A stretch of DNA of 64,000 nucleotides from Anadara kagoshimensis (taxonomy: Eukaryota > Mollusca > Bivalvia > Arcoida > Arcidae): positions 45,526,576-45,590,575 of the forward strand of contig CM037870.1 in the NCBI GenBank assembly GCA_021292105.1. Reading direction: 5' to 3'. Positions 49,366 to 60,479 of the stretch are shown piece after piece (the first letter of the stretch is position 1; every line of letters begins with the position of its first letter). The translations under genes and the position numbers were made by a program. The notes beneath the pieces were generated by a model. The model was not told where the DNA came from. It saw only the letters and a list, made by a program, of their open reading frames with translations, and did not search any database.

Positions 49366-49835
49366 ACACACATTTCAAGTTTTCATAGGGATTGGCTTTT
49401 CACAAGTTTTTGTTTTATATAACTGTTGCTCAGGTTTATTGCAACCTACATAATAATAGACTAAGATTTATTCAGATATCCAAGATATGGTAACCATTGA
49501 TTAGGCCTACATTATTTTTTAAAAAAAAATACTATATTAAAGTAGCTTTCTGTAAAAGGCAGCTTATCGTTAAGGATAATATTTTTACTCAATAAAGTTT
49601 CCAAACTTGACACTGTGATGTTTTTAAGCACAATGAAGGGGAACTTCCAGATATTTTATGGTAGAAAAGAACCAGATACACATTAAAAAATGCAAGAATC
49701 AAATAGCCCAATATTATAATAGGATTGTTCTTATTGTTCATCAAGTACAGTTATGCTTCAGATACAATCATTGTTATGAATATTTATATAGAATTATAAG
49801 GATGTCAGATAAAAATCACATCTGTATGATACAGA

Positions 49836-50131
49836 GGCAAAGTGTAAAATGTAAACTAGATTCGACTCTTGGATTGGATTGGAATCTTGGACTGGAATTT
49901 ACTGAAGAAATTTCATGTACTGGTATTTGAACTAAAACAAAAATTACATTTCAAAATAAGTCTCTGACATTCCAGTTCAGGAATCCAATCCAAGAGCCCA
50001 GTAACAGAGTTTAGTCCAAAGTCAATCTAAGAGTCCAATCCAGTCCACATTTTATACCAAGAATCCAATCAAATCCAAGAATCCAATGCAGTCAAAAGAG
50101 TATAATCCAACCCACGTTTTACACTTTGCCC
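49836..50131. mobile_element. hAT-like MITE, 296 bp, 8-bp target duplication GATACAGA
   Basis: The left end GGCAAAGTGTAAAA is inverted at the right as TTTTACACTTTGCCC. GATACAGA occurs on both flanks (49828-49835, 50132-50139). Inside are several AATCCAAGAATCCAATC-type units on the right arm, with complementary GGATTGGATTGGAATC on the left arm, so the whole can fold on itself. It covers part of a 90-residue frame, which is therefore not a gene. Confidence 0.85.
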
Positions 50132-50462
50132 GATACAGACTTACAGAGAGTTGTAAAGTAGTCAGCTTTATCTTCATGCCACTTAAACTTTATCTCCATT
50201 AATCTGATGGTCAATATATTGACTGGACAATGTCCAGGGGCTACAAACATTCAAATAAGAAGCACTTGAAGAAGAATTTTATCTGTTTGATATGATAGAA
50301 ACAGTTCTGGCTGCTTCAGTTTAGTTCTGGTAGTAATTAACAAGTGAAGAAGATACTTTAACAAGGGAATAATAGATTGCTTGAAGTATGGCATCTCTAT
50401 CTTCTCAACCTCCCTTAACCAGCTTTTGTGACTGAATAAATCTTCACCATACATGCTAGTAG

Positions 50463-50463
<1 letters not shown>

Positions 50464-50501
<38 letters not shown>
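50464..50501. repeat. CA microsatellite
   Basis: About 19 CA units. It gives a Cys/Val run in a minus-strand frame. Confidence 0.95.
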
Positions 50502-50508
<7 letters not shown>

Positions 50509-51118
50509 CAAACATGGTAGCTTGACTGTTTTACTCTTTTCTGAGTAAATATGTTTTATTCAGAACTCTATTGAATACACTTTTAAGGATTCACTAGGTA
50601 TCGCCATGCACCACCCCATGCATGTTGATTCCCTAGTTTTGTTCCTATTTTAATTTCATATTTGTAAAAGTAAACGGGTTGGCCCATGTACTATGTGATG
50701 AATACCATTTAATGTTTGTGCAGAATGTTTTTGAAAAATGTATGTTGTAAATTCCTGGAATACATAATTTCTATAGGAAAAATTTCATATCCAATGGAAA
50801 TAATTATAATTGTTCCCCATGCACAAACTGTAGGAGGTATCATGACTGTGTTACACTGATAAATTCTATTGCCATTTTCTGATTTAAACAAGAGAAACTT
50901 TACTTGAGCTTGTTAGCTTGACCATCAGTAAATTGATCTGAGGTATATAAATGTTATAAACCTTATGCTGCTATACTTGTAAATTTTGTATTTAGGAAGG
51001 CATGTTGTATCTGTTGATTCACATGTATGTTATAATTGTAGTATTGATTTTATGTGAAAATCATTGTTAATAGTAGAATACAAGTCATGATTGTCAACTC
51101 TGATAAGTAAAAACAAAA

Positions 51119-51178
51119 TAACTCTGTATCGATCGGCGGGAAATCAGTTTACCGGACGGCCTGCGATAGAGTTACAGT
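51119..51178. repeat. Short CpG-rich segment with inverted ends
   Basis: TAACTCTGTATCG is mirrored by CGATAGAGTTA 45 bases on. The inside is GC-rich (GGCGGG, GGACGG), unlike its surroundings. It could be a very small MITE. Confidence 0.5.
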
Positions 51179-51727
51179 TCTCTAACGATAAATGGCCTAA
51201 TTATGATTCAGACAAATAGTCAAAGTCATGATAAATATTATGAATAAATATTACATTGTTATGTTGGTTATTTTGTGTTATTGTAAATATTTAAATTTGA
51301 AATCCATTATTATCTGTATATTTAGAACTGTGTATTTGAACACTGAGGTATCTAAATCGATATGAGATCGTTATTGGTATAACTAATATTGGAATTTGAG
51401 ATATTTTGTAATTGAAATGTTGTGTAACAATGTTTGATGACTTCAATGTTATTTTAATCAGTTTAGTTATATTATGGTATGTGTAATGTTTTTGTATACC
51501 AAGGTTTGCTTGTTAAAGTTTCAACAATTTTTTACTGGCATTAAAGAAATAAATGCAGTATTGGGTGTGGGTTTGAACTTGGCACATTCCACACTATATG
51601 AAGTGCCCTACCAACTGTGCTTCCTAAAACATTGGAACATGTGAAAACTCTTTAGTAAACTGAAAACCTGTCAAAACTGTCAAAGCTGAACTACTTTATT
51701 GAAGACATAATTACAAATAATATTGTT

Positions 51728-51850
51728 TGGGCAGATCCCAAGGCTGAGAAAGTTTGTCAATATGTTTTCCAAGGGTCAGCAGTGTTTTTCTGGGCATTCT
51801 GGTTTCTTCTACCATCCCCAGAACTCGGGCGTTAAACAACATTCCTTATC
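51728..51850 (+). mobile_element. SINE A fragment
   Basis: GGCTGAGAAAGTTTGTCAAT, TTTCTGGGCATTCTGGTTTC and CCCCAGAACT. The tail remnant GGGCGTTAAACAACATTCC follows an internal deletion. Confidence 0.65.
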
Positions 51851-51939
51851 CACACAAAATCTTCAGTTTTGAAGGTATTTTGTTTAGATTGTTATAATAG
51901 TCAATATATTTGATCTACAAATTGAATAATTGTTACTGG

Positions 51940-52112
51940 GTTCCTGACCAGAGAAAGCTGTATATGAAGAATTGGTATTTGTAACAGGAAATAGAAAGAA
52001 AAAAAACAGCAGCCAAACAGAGACTCTGAACACTGGACCTTCCCAATACTATCATGATGCTCTACTGACTGAGCTACCCAACTACCTGTCAAGTTTAGTC
52101 TGCCACACATTT
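51940..52112 (-). mobile_element. SINE C, minus strand
   Basis: The minus strand starts TGTGTGGCAGACTAAACTTG and has TGGGTAGCTCAGTCAGTAGA (a good A box), then AGGTCCAGTGTTCAGAG (decayed B box) and CTGTTTGGCTGCTG. It matches the start at 48025. Confidence 0.7.
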
Positions 52113-52406
52113 ATAGCTCTCTTTTAAACATTTTATGTGTATAAGTAAAAAGCATACTGGAATGTAGGTTAATTATAAATCTATTAGCCAAATGATGCAC
52201 ACTGTTTTCAGTGCTATACCATGTAGCTTAAATGCTTTGATGTTACTGTTAGGAATAACCTCGGGACTTTTTACGATGATACATTGAGTTGTTAAGTTTT
52301 AATATGAATGAGTACCTCATCATGTAAACAGTAAATGATTTGATGTTGTGCTGAACATCAAGATACTTTACTTATTTCAGCTTGTTCATTATTAATATTA
52401 ATTAAC

Positions 52407-52742
52407 CACTGCAGTAGCTCAGATGGTAGAGTGCTTGCTCCATAAGTGGGAGGTCGTGGGTTCGAACCCTGGCCGGGTCTGCCCCAAAACTTAAAAGTGG
52501 GTAGTGACTGTTCTTTCGCCAAGTACTTGGCATTACAAAATGAAAGTCAAAGTTCTTTCGGATGGTAACTTAAAATAAACGAGGCCCTGTGTTATGGTAG
52601 GCTTGGCACGATAAAGAACCCTGCTGTATAATGCCATTGGCGCAATGCACAGGCAAAATTTCTGCACCTTCGCCTATAGCTAGCGATGTCCTGATATAAA
52701 TGAAATATTCTTGACTGGGACATTAAACACCATTACTCAACT
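52407..52742 (+). mobile_element. SINE B, well preserved, with intact pol III promoter boxes
   Basis: A box TAGCTCAGATGG at 52415-52426 and B box GGTTCGAACCC at 52459-52469 are near-perfect. The body contains GGGTAGTGACTGTTCTTTCG and GGCAAAATTTCTGCACCTTC. The tail ATTCTTGACTGGGACATTAA then ACACCATTACTC equals the family A tail. The acceptor stem does not pair, so it is not a functional tRNA gene. Confidence 0.85.
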
Positions 52743-52994
52743 ATCACTCTTGTTCATTATTAAGGTTCTTAATAGTCAGTTTGTGGTTACTTACAGAATT
52801 TAAGTCAATCAGTCACTTTATAGAGAAGTTTAACAAAAAATCCTGATCATTTCAGTTGATTACATATATAACTAAAAATAAAACTTAAAAGCATACTGTT
52901 AAACACTCAGTAAAATATTCATTAATGAAAAAGGGTGGTTGAGGTGGGTTGGGATAGGGAGGGGAGGGGGAAAATCATATAGTAATGCAACAGT

Positions 52995-53197
52995 TACTTT
53001 ATAAGAAGAAACATTCACGAGGAAGAAATATTTGCAATTTTCACGGTGACACTTGTACTGCGAATATATCTTCTCAGTGAAAATTATTTATTTTATTTGG
53101 TTCATTTTTCCTACAGTCGGAACCGTGAAAATTTTTTACCATTAAATAGTCAAAACCGTGAAAGTTTTCTATCGCTAAGATTTCTTCTTTTACAGTA
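52995..53197. mobile_element. Possible MITE with diverged TACTGTAAAAGAAGAAA ends
   Basis: Left TACTTTATAAGAAGAAACAT and the complement of the right end TACTGTAAAAGAAGAAATCT share most bases. The interior has two CCGTGAAA words. No clear target duplication. Confidence 0.5.
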
Positions 53198-53682
53198 AAA
53201 TAGATCTTGTCAAAATCTTAACAGCTTATGACCAGTAAGTTAATGTAAGGTCAACTAGCCAATCATTTGATCTTAAGTCGTTTAGAGTAGCAGTAATGCA
53301 GTAATCAGTGGTTTTGTTAATGGGTGTCCAAATTGAAATGATTTTTTAAGTGAATGGTCATTAACTTGGAATGTGTTTAGCAGGCACATAGGTCAGTGAA
53401 GGGCCAAACCTATCATATTTTATCTTGTAGGTTCAGTTCTTATTAAAACTGAACTGATTGGATTACTAGTACTGTAACAGTTGGATAATTTCAGGTAGAA
53501 TATATTTACACCAGATTCCTTTAAAAGATAGAGTTTTCATAATTCACAAAAAGTGTCATGCTTCATAGATGAATTTCCATAATTCGCAAAAAAATATTCT
53601 TAAAGTAACAGACACAATCTGTTTAATAACACATTACGGCTAATCTGTGATTAATGATTTTTAACTATTTCTGTATTTACAG

Positions 53683-53830
53683 GTAAAATCTGGGAATGTT
53701 TATGTAGCACCTGATGACAGTGTTGAAAATGTGAAATCTACGATCTTGTCAGCATCCGCAACACAAGGCAAAAAATCTTCTAAAAAGAACTCAAAACATG
53801 CTTTAGCAATTGGAACAAGTTTTGGTCATG
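53683..53830 (+). CDS. Internal exon 4 of the plus-strand gene
   Basis: The acceptor is CTGTATTTACAG and the donor GTGAGTC. The 148 nt start on a codon and end one base into the next. The first part encodes VKSGNVYVAPDDSVENVKS, which continues exon 3 as a plausible second strand and helix of a beta-grasp fold. A Lys/Ser-rich loop follows (GKKSSKKNSKH) and then LAIGTSFGH. The reading frame carries no stop over the exon and runs into intron stops on both sides. If the fold guess is right, this is the middle of a ubiquitin-like or Ras-association-like domain. Confidence 0.85.
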
Positions 53831-54087
53831 GTGAGTCTCTTTTAGCTTTTCTATTTTTAAAAATTTGTGATATAATTTTTCATATGTATGTTGCCTTATA
53901 ACAATAATCATAACAACAGGTTGATGAACATCGTTATATTCAATACAAAATGTAGCTGCTACATCAGTGTATATACCCACTCTCTGTAAATGTGACCATA
54001 ATTGTTTGCATGTCTACAGAAGATTCAGAAAAGCATATGTGAAATACTATTGTATTATTCCATACCTTCTGATGTGCAAAAGGAGTG

Positions 54088-54302
54088 TCGTGGAGTAATG
54101 GTGTTTTACTTATGGTGGAGGAAACTGGAGTGCCTGGAGAAAACCATTGACCATCGACATGAACTGACAAACTTTCTCACATTAAGATCTGACAAACTTT
54201 CTCACATTAAGATCTGTCCTGATTGGGATTCAATACAAGGTGGTTAAAGGCATTGTGGCTGGTAAGCATGAACTTTAGATCACTTGGTCACCGAGGCTTC
54301 TA
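54088..54302 (-). mobile_element. SINE A, minus strand, with a small internal duplication
   Basis: The plus strand shows GTAATGGTGTTTTACTTATG, GGAGGAAACTGGAGTGCC, a doubled ACAAACTTTCTCACATTAAG and AGGCATTGTGGCTGG. The Tyr/Leu-rich frames over it are shadows. Confidence 0.75.
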
Positions 54303-54606
54303 ATCAAATTATGGATATCTATAAATAATGTCTTCTATAAATACATGTGCAATGACTTCCAGTTATCTGATAGAAGTTCGACTGTATTGTGTATTATTCT
54401 GTGTTTCATTAACACCGATGTTTACCAGTGTAATCACCATAGATTTTTATTGATATCATTTTATAACCGGATATATTAGATCAGGTGGATCAAGTATGAT
54501 CGTTAACGAGATCAGATACTGGGTTATAATTTGAATAATCGCTTAAAATCTATCCCTTAAAGGTTTAACGTTTATTCAGAAATGTGTAAATATGAATGCA
54601 TTCTAT

Positions 54607-55925
54607 TCATTTGTTCAAATCGCAATCTACGATTATCTATTTAGCATGTACACCTGTCAATGAAAAAATCTAATATTGTTTCTCTGATTAAAGTATATAT
54701 TGAGGCCTCTGTCGTATTTGTTTTTATCCCCTCTGGTGGTAAATCACATTAACCTATGTACATTGAAATAAATAAATGACAATTCTTTATGGAAATATAT
54801 CAGATAATTGGCTGATAATACACCCATGCAAAGGAAATATTAGGATTTTTCTTCTTATTTGAGTTGTCAAATCAAAGCTTTTGTTTGTTTAAAATGGTAA
54901 ATTTGTGTATTTTATTTACACTTAAAATGAAGTTTCTGACACATTTTTTTCTCTTTTTTTATTTATCTTTCATTTTGAAAGTTGTTGCAAATTGTATAAA
55001 TTGAGAACTAAGTAAACATTTCTTTTATAAACGCTGTGTGAAGTCAAAGTCTGGTTGAGATGTCCCCTGGGGTAACCCATTAGTATGCCATCCTTTGTTT
55101 CATAGCTACACAACCTAGCATTTAAAAAACATCTTGCATAAATATATTTTAGGGGATACTTTTAATGTAAAATTACTTTTTAAATTTCCTTCAAATCTGA
55201 GTTGATAATTTTTGTCAAAAAAGAAGAAAAATTAGGTTTTTGTAAGGTTAATTTTTTTTGCTCAAAATGTATTCTTCTGGATGCGCTTTTGCAAATTTGC
55301 ATAAGGTTGAAAGGGGCCACTTAGGGGTTGACACCTTGTCACTTGTAATTTATATAAATGTCATATATCGTGATAATAGCCTAGATATTTTTGAGATGTG
55401 TTCTTTAAGAATTGTTAGGATTTTTTCATGTTCAAATGTTCAATTCGGATTTATAATTTGCAATGGAGATGAAATGCTGGAGAAAAATGTTGGATTTGAA
55501 AATTAATTTAGTTCTTATGAGAGAAGACTTGTGTAAGAAATTTTATTTTTATTTTTAAGAAAAAACTTATTTCTCACTAGATCTATTTCATGTCAGGCAT
55601 TGTATTTATTTATCATACTTTCAAAGTTTGTAAATATAGAACAGGCTTGCTAATCAAATTTGAATTGTTTCTATTAGAATTTATCTTTTGCTTTAAACTT
55701 TTGCATGTAAGGTGATGTTCAGAAAGAATTTAAAACATAAACTTATTTTATCATTTTAAAACAAATGAAATTGCATTGCTAGGGACATCGAGTCACTTGT
55801 GGGGAAAAACTTTTTTTGCTTTATTGACTGAGGATTTTTGCGCTTTAACTAATGTAACAAGAGACATTGGCTTTATAAGGTCTCATTGAAAAAAAAATCA
55901 AAGTAGCACAAGAGATGAAAACTAC
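54607..55925. repeat. 1319-bp tandem duplication, copy 1
   Basis: It starts TCATTTGTTCAAATCGCAAT and ends GAGATGAAAACTAC, where copy 2 begins at once. An 82-codon frame at 55258 is repeated unchanged in copy 2, but it shows no splice sites or motifs. The content is AT-rich and unrecognised. Confidence 0.95.
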
Positions 55926-57243
55926 TCATTTGTTCAAATCGCAATCTACGATTATCTATTTAGCATGTACACCTGTCAATGAAAAAATCTAATATTGTTT
56001 CTCTGATTAAAGTATATATTGAGGCCTCTGTCGTATTTGTTTTTATCCCCTCTGGTGGTAAATCACATTAACCTATGTACATTGAAATAAATAAATGACA
56101 ATTCTTTATGGAAATATATCAGATGATTGGCTGATAATACACCCATGCAAAGGAAATATTAGGATTTTTCTTCTTATTTGAGTTGTCAAATCAAAGCTTT
56201 TTGTTTGTTTAAAATGGTAAATTTGTGTATTTTATTTACACTTAAAATGAAGTTTCTGACACATTTTTTTCTCTTTTTTTATTTATCTTTCATTTTGAAA
56301 GTTGTTGCAAATTGTATAAATTGAGAACTAAGTAAACATTTCTTTTATAAACGCTGTGTGAAGTCAAAGTCTGGTTGAGATGTCCCCTGGGGTAACCCAT
56401 TAGTATGCCATCCTTTGTTTCATAGCTACACAACCTAGCATTTAAAAAACATCTTGCATAAATATATTTTAGGGGATACTTTTAATGTAAAATTACTTTT
56501 TAAATTTCCTTCAAATCTGAGTTGATAATTTTTGTCAAAAAGAAGAAAAATTAGGTTTTTGTAAGGTTAATTTTTTTTGCTCAAAATGTATTCTTCTGGA
56601 TGCGCTTTTGCAAATTTGCATAAGGTTGAAAGGGGCCACTTAGGGGTTGACACCTTGTCACTTGTAATTTATATAAATGTCATATATCGTGATAATAGCC
56701 TAGATATTTTTGAGATGTGTTCTTTAAGAATTGTTAGGATTTTTTCATGTTCAAATGTTCAATTCGGATTTATAATTTGCAATGGAGATGAAATGCTGGA
56801 GAAAAATGTTGGATTTGAAAATTAATTTAGTTCTTATGAGAGAAGACTTGTGTAAGAAATTTTATTTTTATTTTAAGAAAAAACTTATTTCTCACTAGAT
56901 CTATTTCATGTCAGGCATTGTATTTATTTATCATACTTTCAAAGTTTGTAAATATAGAACAGGCTTGCTAATCAAATTTGAATTGTTTCTATTAGAATTT
57001 ATCTTTTGCTTTAAACTTTTGCATGTAAGGTGATGTTCAGAAAGAATTTAAAACATAAACTTATTTTATCATTTTAAAACAAATGAAATTGCATTGCTAG
57101 GGACATCGAGTCACTTGTGGGGAAAAACTTTTTTTGCTTTATTGACTGAGGATTTTTGCGCTTTAACTAATGTAACAAGAGACATTGGCTTTATAAGGTC
57201 TCATTGAAAAAAAAATCAAAGTAGCACAAGAGATGAAAACTAC
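55926..57243. repeat. 1319-bp tandem duplication, copy 2
   Basis: It is nearly identical to copy 1. The differences I noticed are one A/G change (GATAATTGG against GATGATTGG) and one-base length changes in homopolymer runs. The end joins unique sequence at CCAGAAAATTCC. Confidence 0.95.
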
Positions 57244-57314
57244 TCCAGAAAATTCCTAAGTCATGCTAGGGTTTTATCCTACAACTCTGTTCTTCAAGCA
57301 GAATAACAGTTAAT

Positions 57315-57482
57315 AGTGTTAAGAGTGTTTAACACCCCAGTCAAGATTCTCTTTCACTTATATCAAGGCGTTGAGTTCTGGAATGGTGGAGGAAACTGGA
57401 GTGCCCAGAGAAACCACTGACCTTCGGTAAGCTAACTGACAAACTTTTTCACAATAAGATCTGCCCAAGTTGCATTTGAATC
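57315..57482 (-). mobile_element. SINE A, minus strand
   Basis: The plus strand reads TTTAACACCCCAGTCAAGAT, CACTTATATCAAGGCGTTGA, TGGAATGGTGGAGGAAACTG and CTGACAAACTTTTTCAC then ATAAGATCTGCCC, a good match to the family. The head is lost. Confidence 0.8.
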
Positions 57483-58025
57483 TTTTGTTTATATTTGAGA
57501 TGTAGTTATAAAATATTTTATAATCTGGACATTTTGGACATGTGTTGTTTGTTGACCGATTACCATCATGTTGACCATAGTTTATAATCAGATTAAAGTT
57601 ATATAGATAAATCTAATTCATCATGCGTTGAACCTTCATAATTAATTCATCCATGTTGTCACTTATGGCTTTGTACTCAGAAATCATATACTATCCATAT
57701 TTAATGTGACTTGTCCAGTAAGGTGTCAGAGTGATCTATAAGTATTAGTATAGGTAAGTCATGACTGCCGGAAGGTAGGTCCATTGGGGAATATTTATTT
57801 GCAGCTATTATTTTTCATGATTGTTTCCATCAAAATTATTTCACAATGATAAATTTTTGTGATAACACTTAGTAACACTGTTGGTTTTTACAGTACCCAT
57901 ATCAATGTACAAGCAATCAAAATTTTAGAAATTCATGTAAATGATGTAGTTTGGACACACAACTCTTAACATAGGAACCCATTGACTGTATCACTAGATC
58001 ATGTCACCTGATCAGACTAATATAC

Positions 58026-58054
58026 TGAAAGATTTTTTTTTTTTTTTTTTTTTG
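58026..58054. repeat. Poly-T run
   Basis: About 25 or more T residues; possibly the tail of a minus-strand retroposed sequence, though none is recognised beside it. Confidence 0.85.
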
Positions 58055-58285
58055 AGAATATGGTACCTTGATACTCATAACATGATACCCTGATGCCCAC
58101 TACAATTTGTGCTGAATTTTTGTGTCGCAGATAATAGAAAACATTTTATGGTATAATATGGGTTTTACAAGAAAACATTCAACATAGCAATTCCTATCCA
58201 AAAGAAATTATACAAGTGCCTGGCAGTTTGTTCTACACAAATGTTGTGGCATGCATTGATGAACCCATGTAACTATACTGATATA

Positions 58286-58461
58286 CAGTAAAACCTTGAT
58301 TTATCATCACCATTTTGTTATGTGAGATTTTGTTCTTATCAGGGGGTTTGACAATAAGTTTGGGGAGGTTTATAAAGAAATAGATTTTATTTTACTTCAA
58401 AATAGTGTGTCAAATGTAAAATTGTGTAGATATAGAGGGGTATTAAAATGAGTTTTTACTG
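58286..58461. mobile_element. MITE with CAGTAAAACCTTG end, TA target duplication (176 bp)
   Basis: Left CAGTAAAACCTTG and right GTTTTTACTG are inverted. TA flanks both ends (58284-58285, 58462-58463). It shares its left end with the MITE at 20229. Confidence 0.75.
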
Positions 58462-58538
58462 TATTGGAATGTGTCATATTGATAGGTTTATATAAATTTA
58501 TAATATGTTTTATATTGTGTTTTTGTTATATTTTGTAG

Positions 58539-58648
58539 TTCATGCATTTCTGAAGGATTCAGATAGTTTACTGCAAGAGATAGAGAAAAACAGAGCCCAG
58601 GATAAGTGTTTAATGCTGATAAAGAAACCAAAATCATCATCAAAACAG
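58539..58648 (+). CDS. Internal exon 5 of the plus-strand gene
   Basis: The acceptor is ATTTTGTAG and the donor CAG/GTAATA. Two opening bases complete the Val codon started by exon 4, and the exon ends on a complete Gln codon. The 110 nt encode HAFLKDSDSLLQEIEKNRA, an amphipathic and probably helical segment. It is followed by QDKCLMLIKKP and a Ser/Lys-rich end. A hydrophobic strand with the LMLIKKP pattern could close the fold begun in exons 3 and 4. No catalytic motif is visible. Confidence 0.83.
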
Positions 58649-58747
58649 GTAATACATCAACAATTAATCCCATCTCCTATAGTTGTATTGTTATATTCTT
58701 TTTTTTCAAATTCTGAGATATGCCTATTATGATTATAAATGGTAATA

Positions 58748-58909
58748 CAGTCAAACTTGTCTATATAGGTTACTCAAGGAATCCATTAAAAGTGTCCTTT
58801 ATATACAGGTTCAATTAACATAAATAAAAAGCAATTTGGATAAATGTTGACTGGCCTTTAAAAGCAGATGGCCCTTTTATAAAGGTGGCCTTTAAGGCAG
58901 GTTTGACTG
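58748..58909. mobile_element. MITE with CAGTCAAACTTGTC end, TA target duplication (162 bp)
   Basis: Left CAGTCAAACTTGTC and right CAGGTTTGACTG are inverted. TA flanks both. The inner GGTGGCCTTTAAGGC places it with the MITE at 5844. Confidence 0.75.
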
Positions 58910-58934
58910 TATATTTGTTTTTTGCCCTTTTGTG

Positions 58935-59045
58935 GAAACATAGAGGTTTCCTTTGGGCACTCCAGTTTCCTCCACTATCAATCAACTGATCTTGATATAA
59001 GTGAAAAGCTTGACTGTGGCATAAAAACCCTATAACTCCTCTGGA
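58935..59045 (+). mobile_element. SINE A, 5'-truncated
   Basis: CTTTGGGCACTCCAGTTTCC, CTTGATATAAGTGAAAAGC and TTGACTGTGGCATAAAAACC. Only the core and tail remain. Confidence 0.75.
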
Positions 59046-59409
59046 CTCAACTCGGCAAATATATTTATGATTGATTTTAGTCATGTATGTGAGGGTTTAC
59101 ACATTGATTTTAAAACTGAACAGAATAATGACTTGTAATATTTATTGTAATAAATTTGAGTCATGTACTTTAAAATGACATATAGATATAGAGATATTAT
59201 GTATCTATTTTTAAGATCTATATACAGTTTTATTAACATCTGTGATGATCATAAATTACTAACTAAACGTACCAATTAACTGATACAAATACACGATTAG
59301 TATTTTAATCAAACATCTCTTGTCACAATGACATATGGTTAAAAATATCAATATTATACTCCATATGACAGGTCACATAGCTTGATTTAAAATACAAAGT
59401 ATTAAATTT

Positions 59410-59870
59410 TGATGTCTCATACGACAAGGCATTTTGTCAAATTTCCGTCTGGATGCTCAAAAGTCTTGAATTGAAATATTTGTCTTTTTCATTCGTCATA
59501 TTTGTCAAATTTCTGCTTTTGTGCTCAAAAGTCAACTTGAAATGTTAATCTTAATAATTCCACATAAGACAAGGCACATTTGTCGAAATACTGTCTTGAT
59601 GCTCAAAAGCCTTGCATTAAAATGTTAGGTTTTTTTATTTGTCATATTTGTCAAAATATTTTACTTGATGTTCAAAAGTTGAATTGAAATATTAATATTT
59701 ATAATTCCTAATAAGACTAGGCATATCTTCAAAGCTCACTGTTTCATAGTTTTAAACATCTCAAATTAAAATACTAGTATTTTTTTCATTCTGAACAAGA
59801 CAAGGTATTTTTTCAAAGGTCATTGTTTGGTAGTTTTAAACATTTTTTCATTCTACACAAGAGCAGATAT
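59410..59870. repeat. Degenerate tandem array, units about 80-95 bp
   Basis: The words GACAAGGCA, TTTGTCAAATTTC, GATGCTCAAAAGTC and TGAAATATT return about five times in the same order with many changes. Confidence 0.7.
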
Positions 59871-60479
59871 TATTAAACATCTCTTTCACATTGACATATG
59901 ATCATGATATTGACATGAATTCAGATATATAAAAAAGTTTCTATTCACCCCATAATACAGAGCATACAATATAGTTTTTTCAAATATCTCTGTTACGATG
60001 CATTCAATGTCTTGAATATTTTCTGTTGTTGCTGTTACCATCAACCTTCACATGAGGTTGAGTTTTATGTCAATTTTCAAATTCTGACCATTAACTTACC
60101 ACCTAGGTTGAAACAGCAAGACATATCATCACACGACGTAATTCTTATTTGATTTAATTGCCAACACAAATATTAACCCAGACTTGGGCAGTGCTGATTA
60201 CTATTATTCTCAAACATTTAAATGCATGTATGATTGATATTGATATGCCAGCTATATAACTGCAATAGAAAAAAACGACTATTTTAAGATGTTTGAGTTT
60301 CAATTACCACCCAGGGATTAGGTGATTTTTAGGTTATAGTTTGATTGATATACTTAACATGCTGTATGATAAATGTTCAAATTTTCCCGATACTATTAAA
60401 TACTGGTAACTTAGATATTCTCATTTCCTCAAAATAAAAAGATTGAGTAGTTGTTTCAGCTCATTTGTTTAAAAAATCT

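Larger units (their letters stand above)
20070..53682 (+). other. Giant intron between exons 3 and 4 (33.6 kb), phase 0
   Basis: The two flanking exons join in phase 0 without any exon in between. The intron contains the nested 5.3 kb TTAA element, two hAT-like elements, minisatellites, many SINEs and simple repeats, all listed separately. Stretches with nothing I can identify include 26280-28840, 29070-29750, 30000-31140, 32220-35440, 36070-38460, 38960-40180, 40700-42360 and 43230-44200. Also blank are 44900-46360, 46810-47470, 50510-51110 and 53200-53680. A possible 3'-tail remnant of SINE A near 37450 is too weak to call. Confidence 0.65.
53831..58538 (+). other. Intron between exons 4 and 5 (4.7 kb), phase 1
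   Basis: The intron is bounded by GTGAGT and TTTTGTAG. More than half of it is the 1319-bp tandem duplication. The remainder holds two minus-strand SINE A copies, a poly-T run of about 29 bases at 58026-58054, and a MITE. The stretches 54310-54600 and 57490-58020 show nothing else. Confidence 0.75.

Noticed and set aside
49658..49930. 90-residue frame
   Set aside because: Its 3' part lies within a hAT-like MITE with target duplications.
50251..50511. 86-residue minus-strand frame with a Cys/Val run
   Set aside because: The start lies in a CA microsatellite; no motif.
52407..52480. tRNA gene
   Set aside because: A and B boxes are good, but the acceptor ends do not pair and the sequence continues into a SINE body and tail, so it is a SINE head.
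55258..56825. Identical 82-residue frames in both duplication copies
   Set aside because: Identity reflects the recent duplication. The frame has no motif or splice context and begins in a poly-T region.
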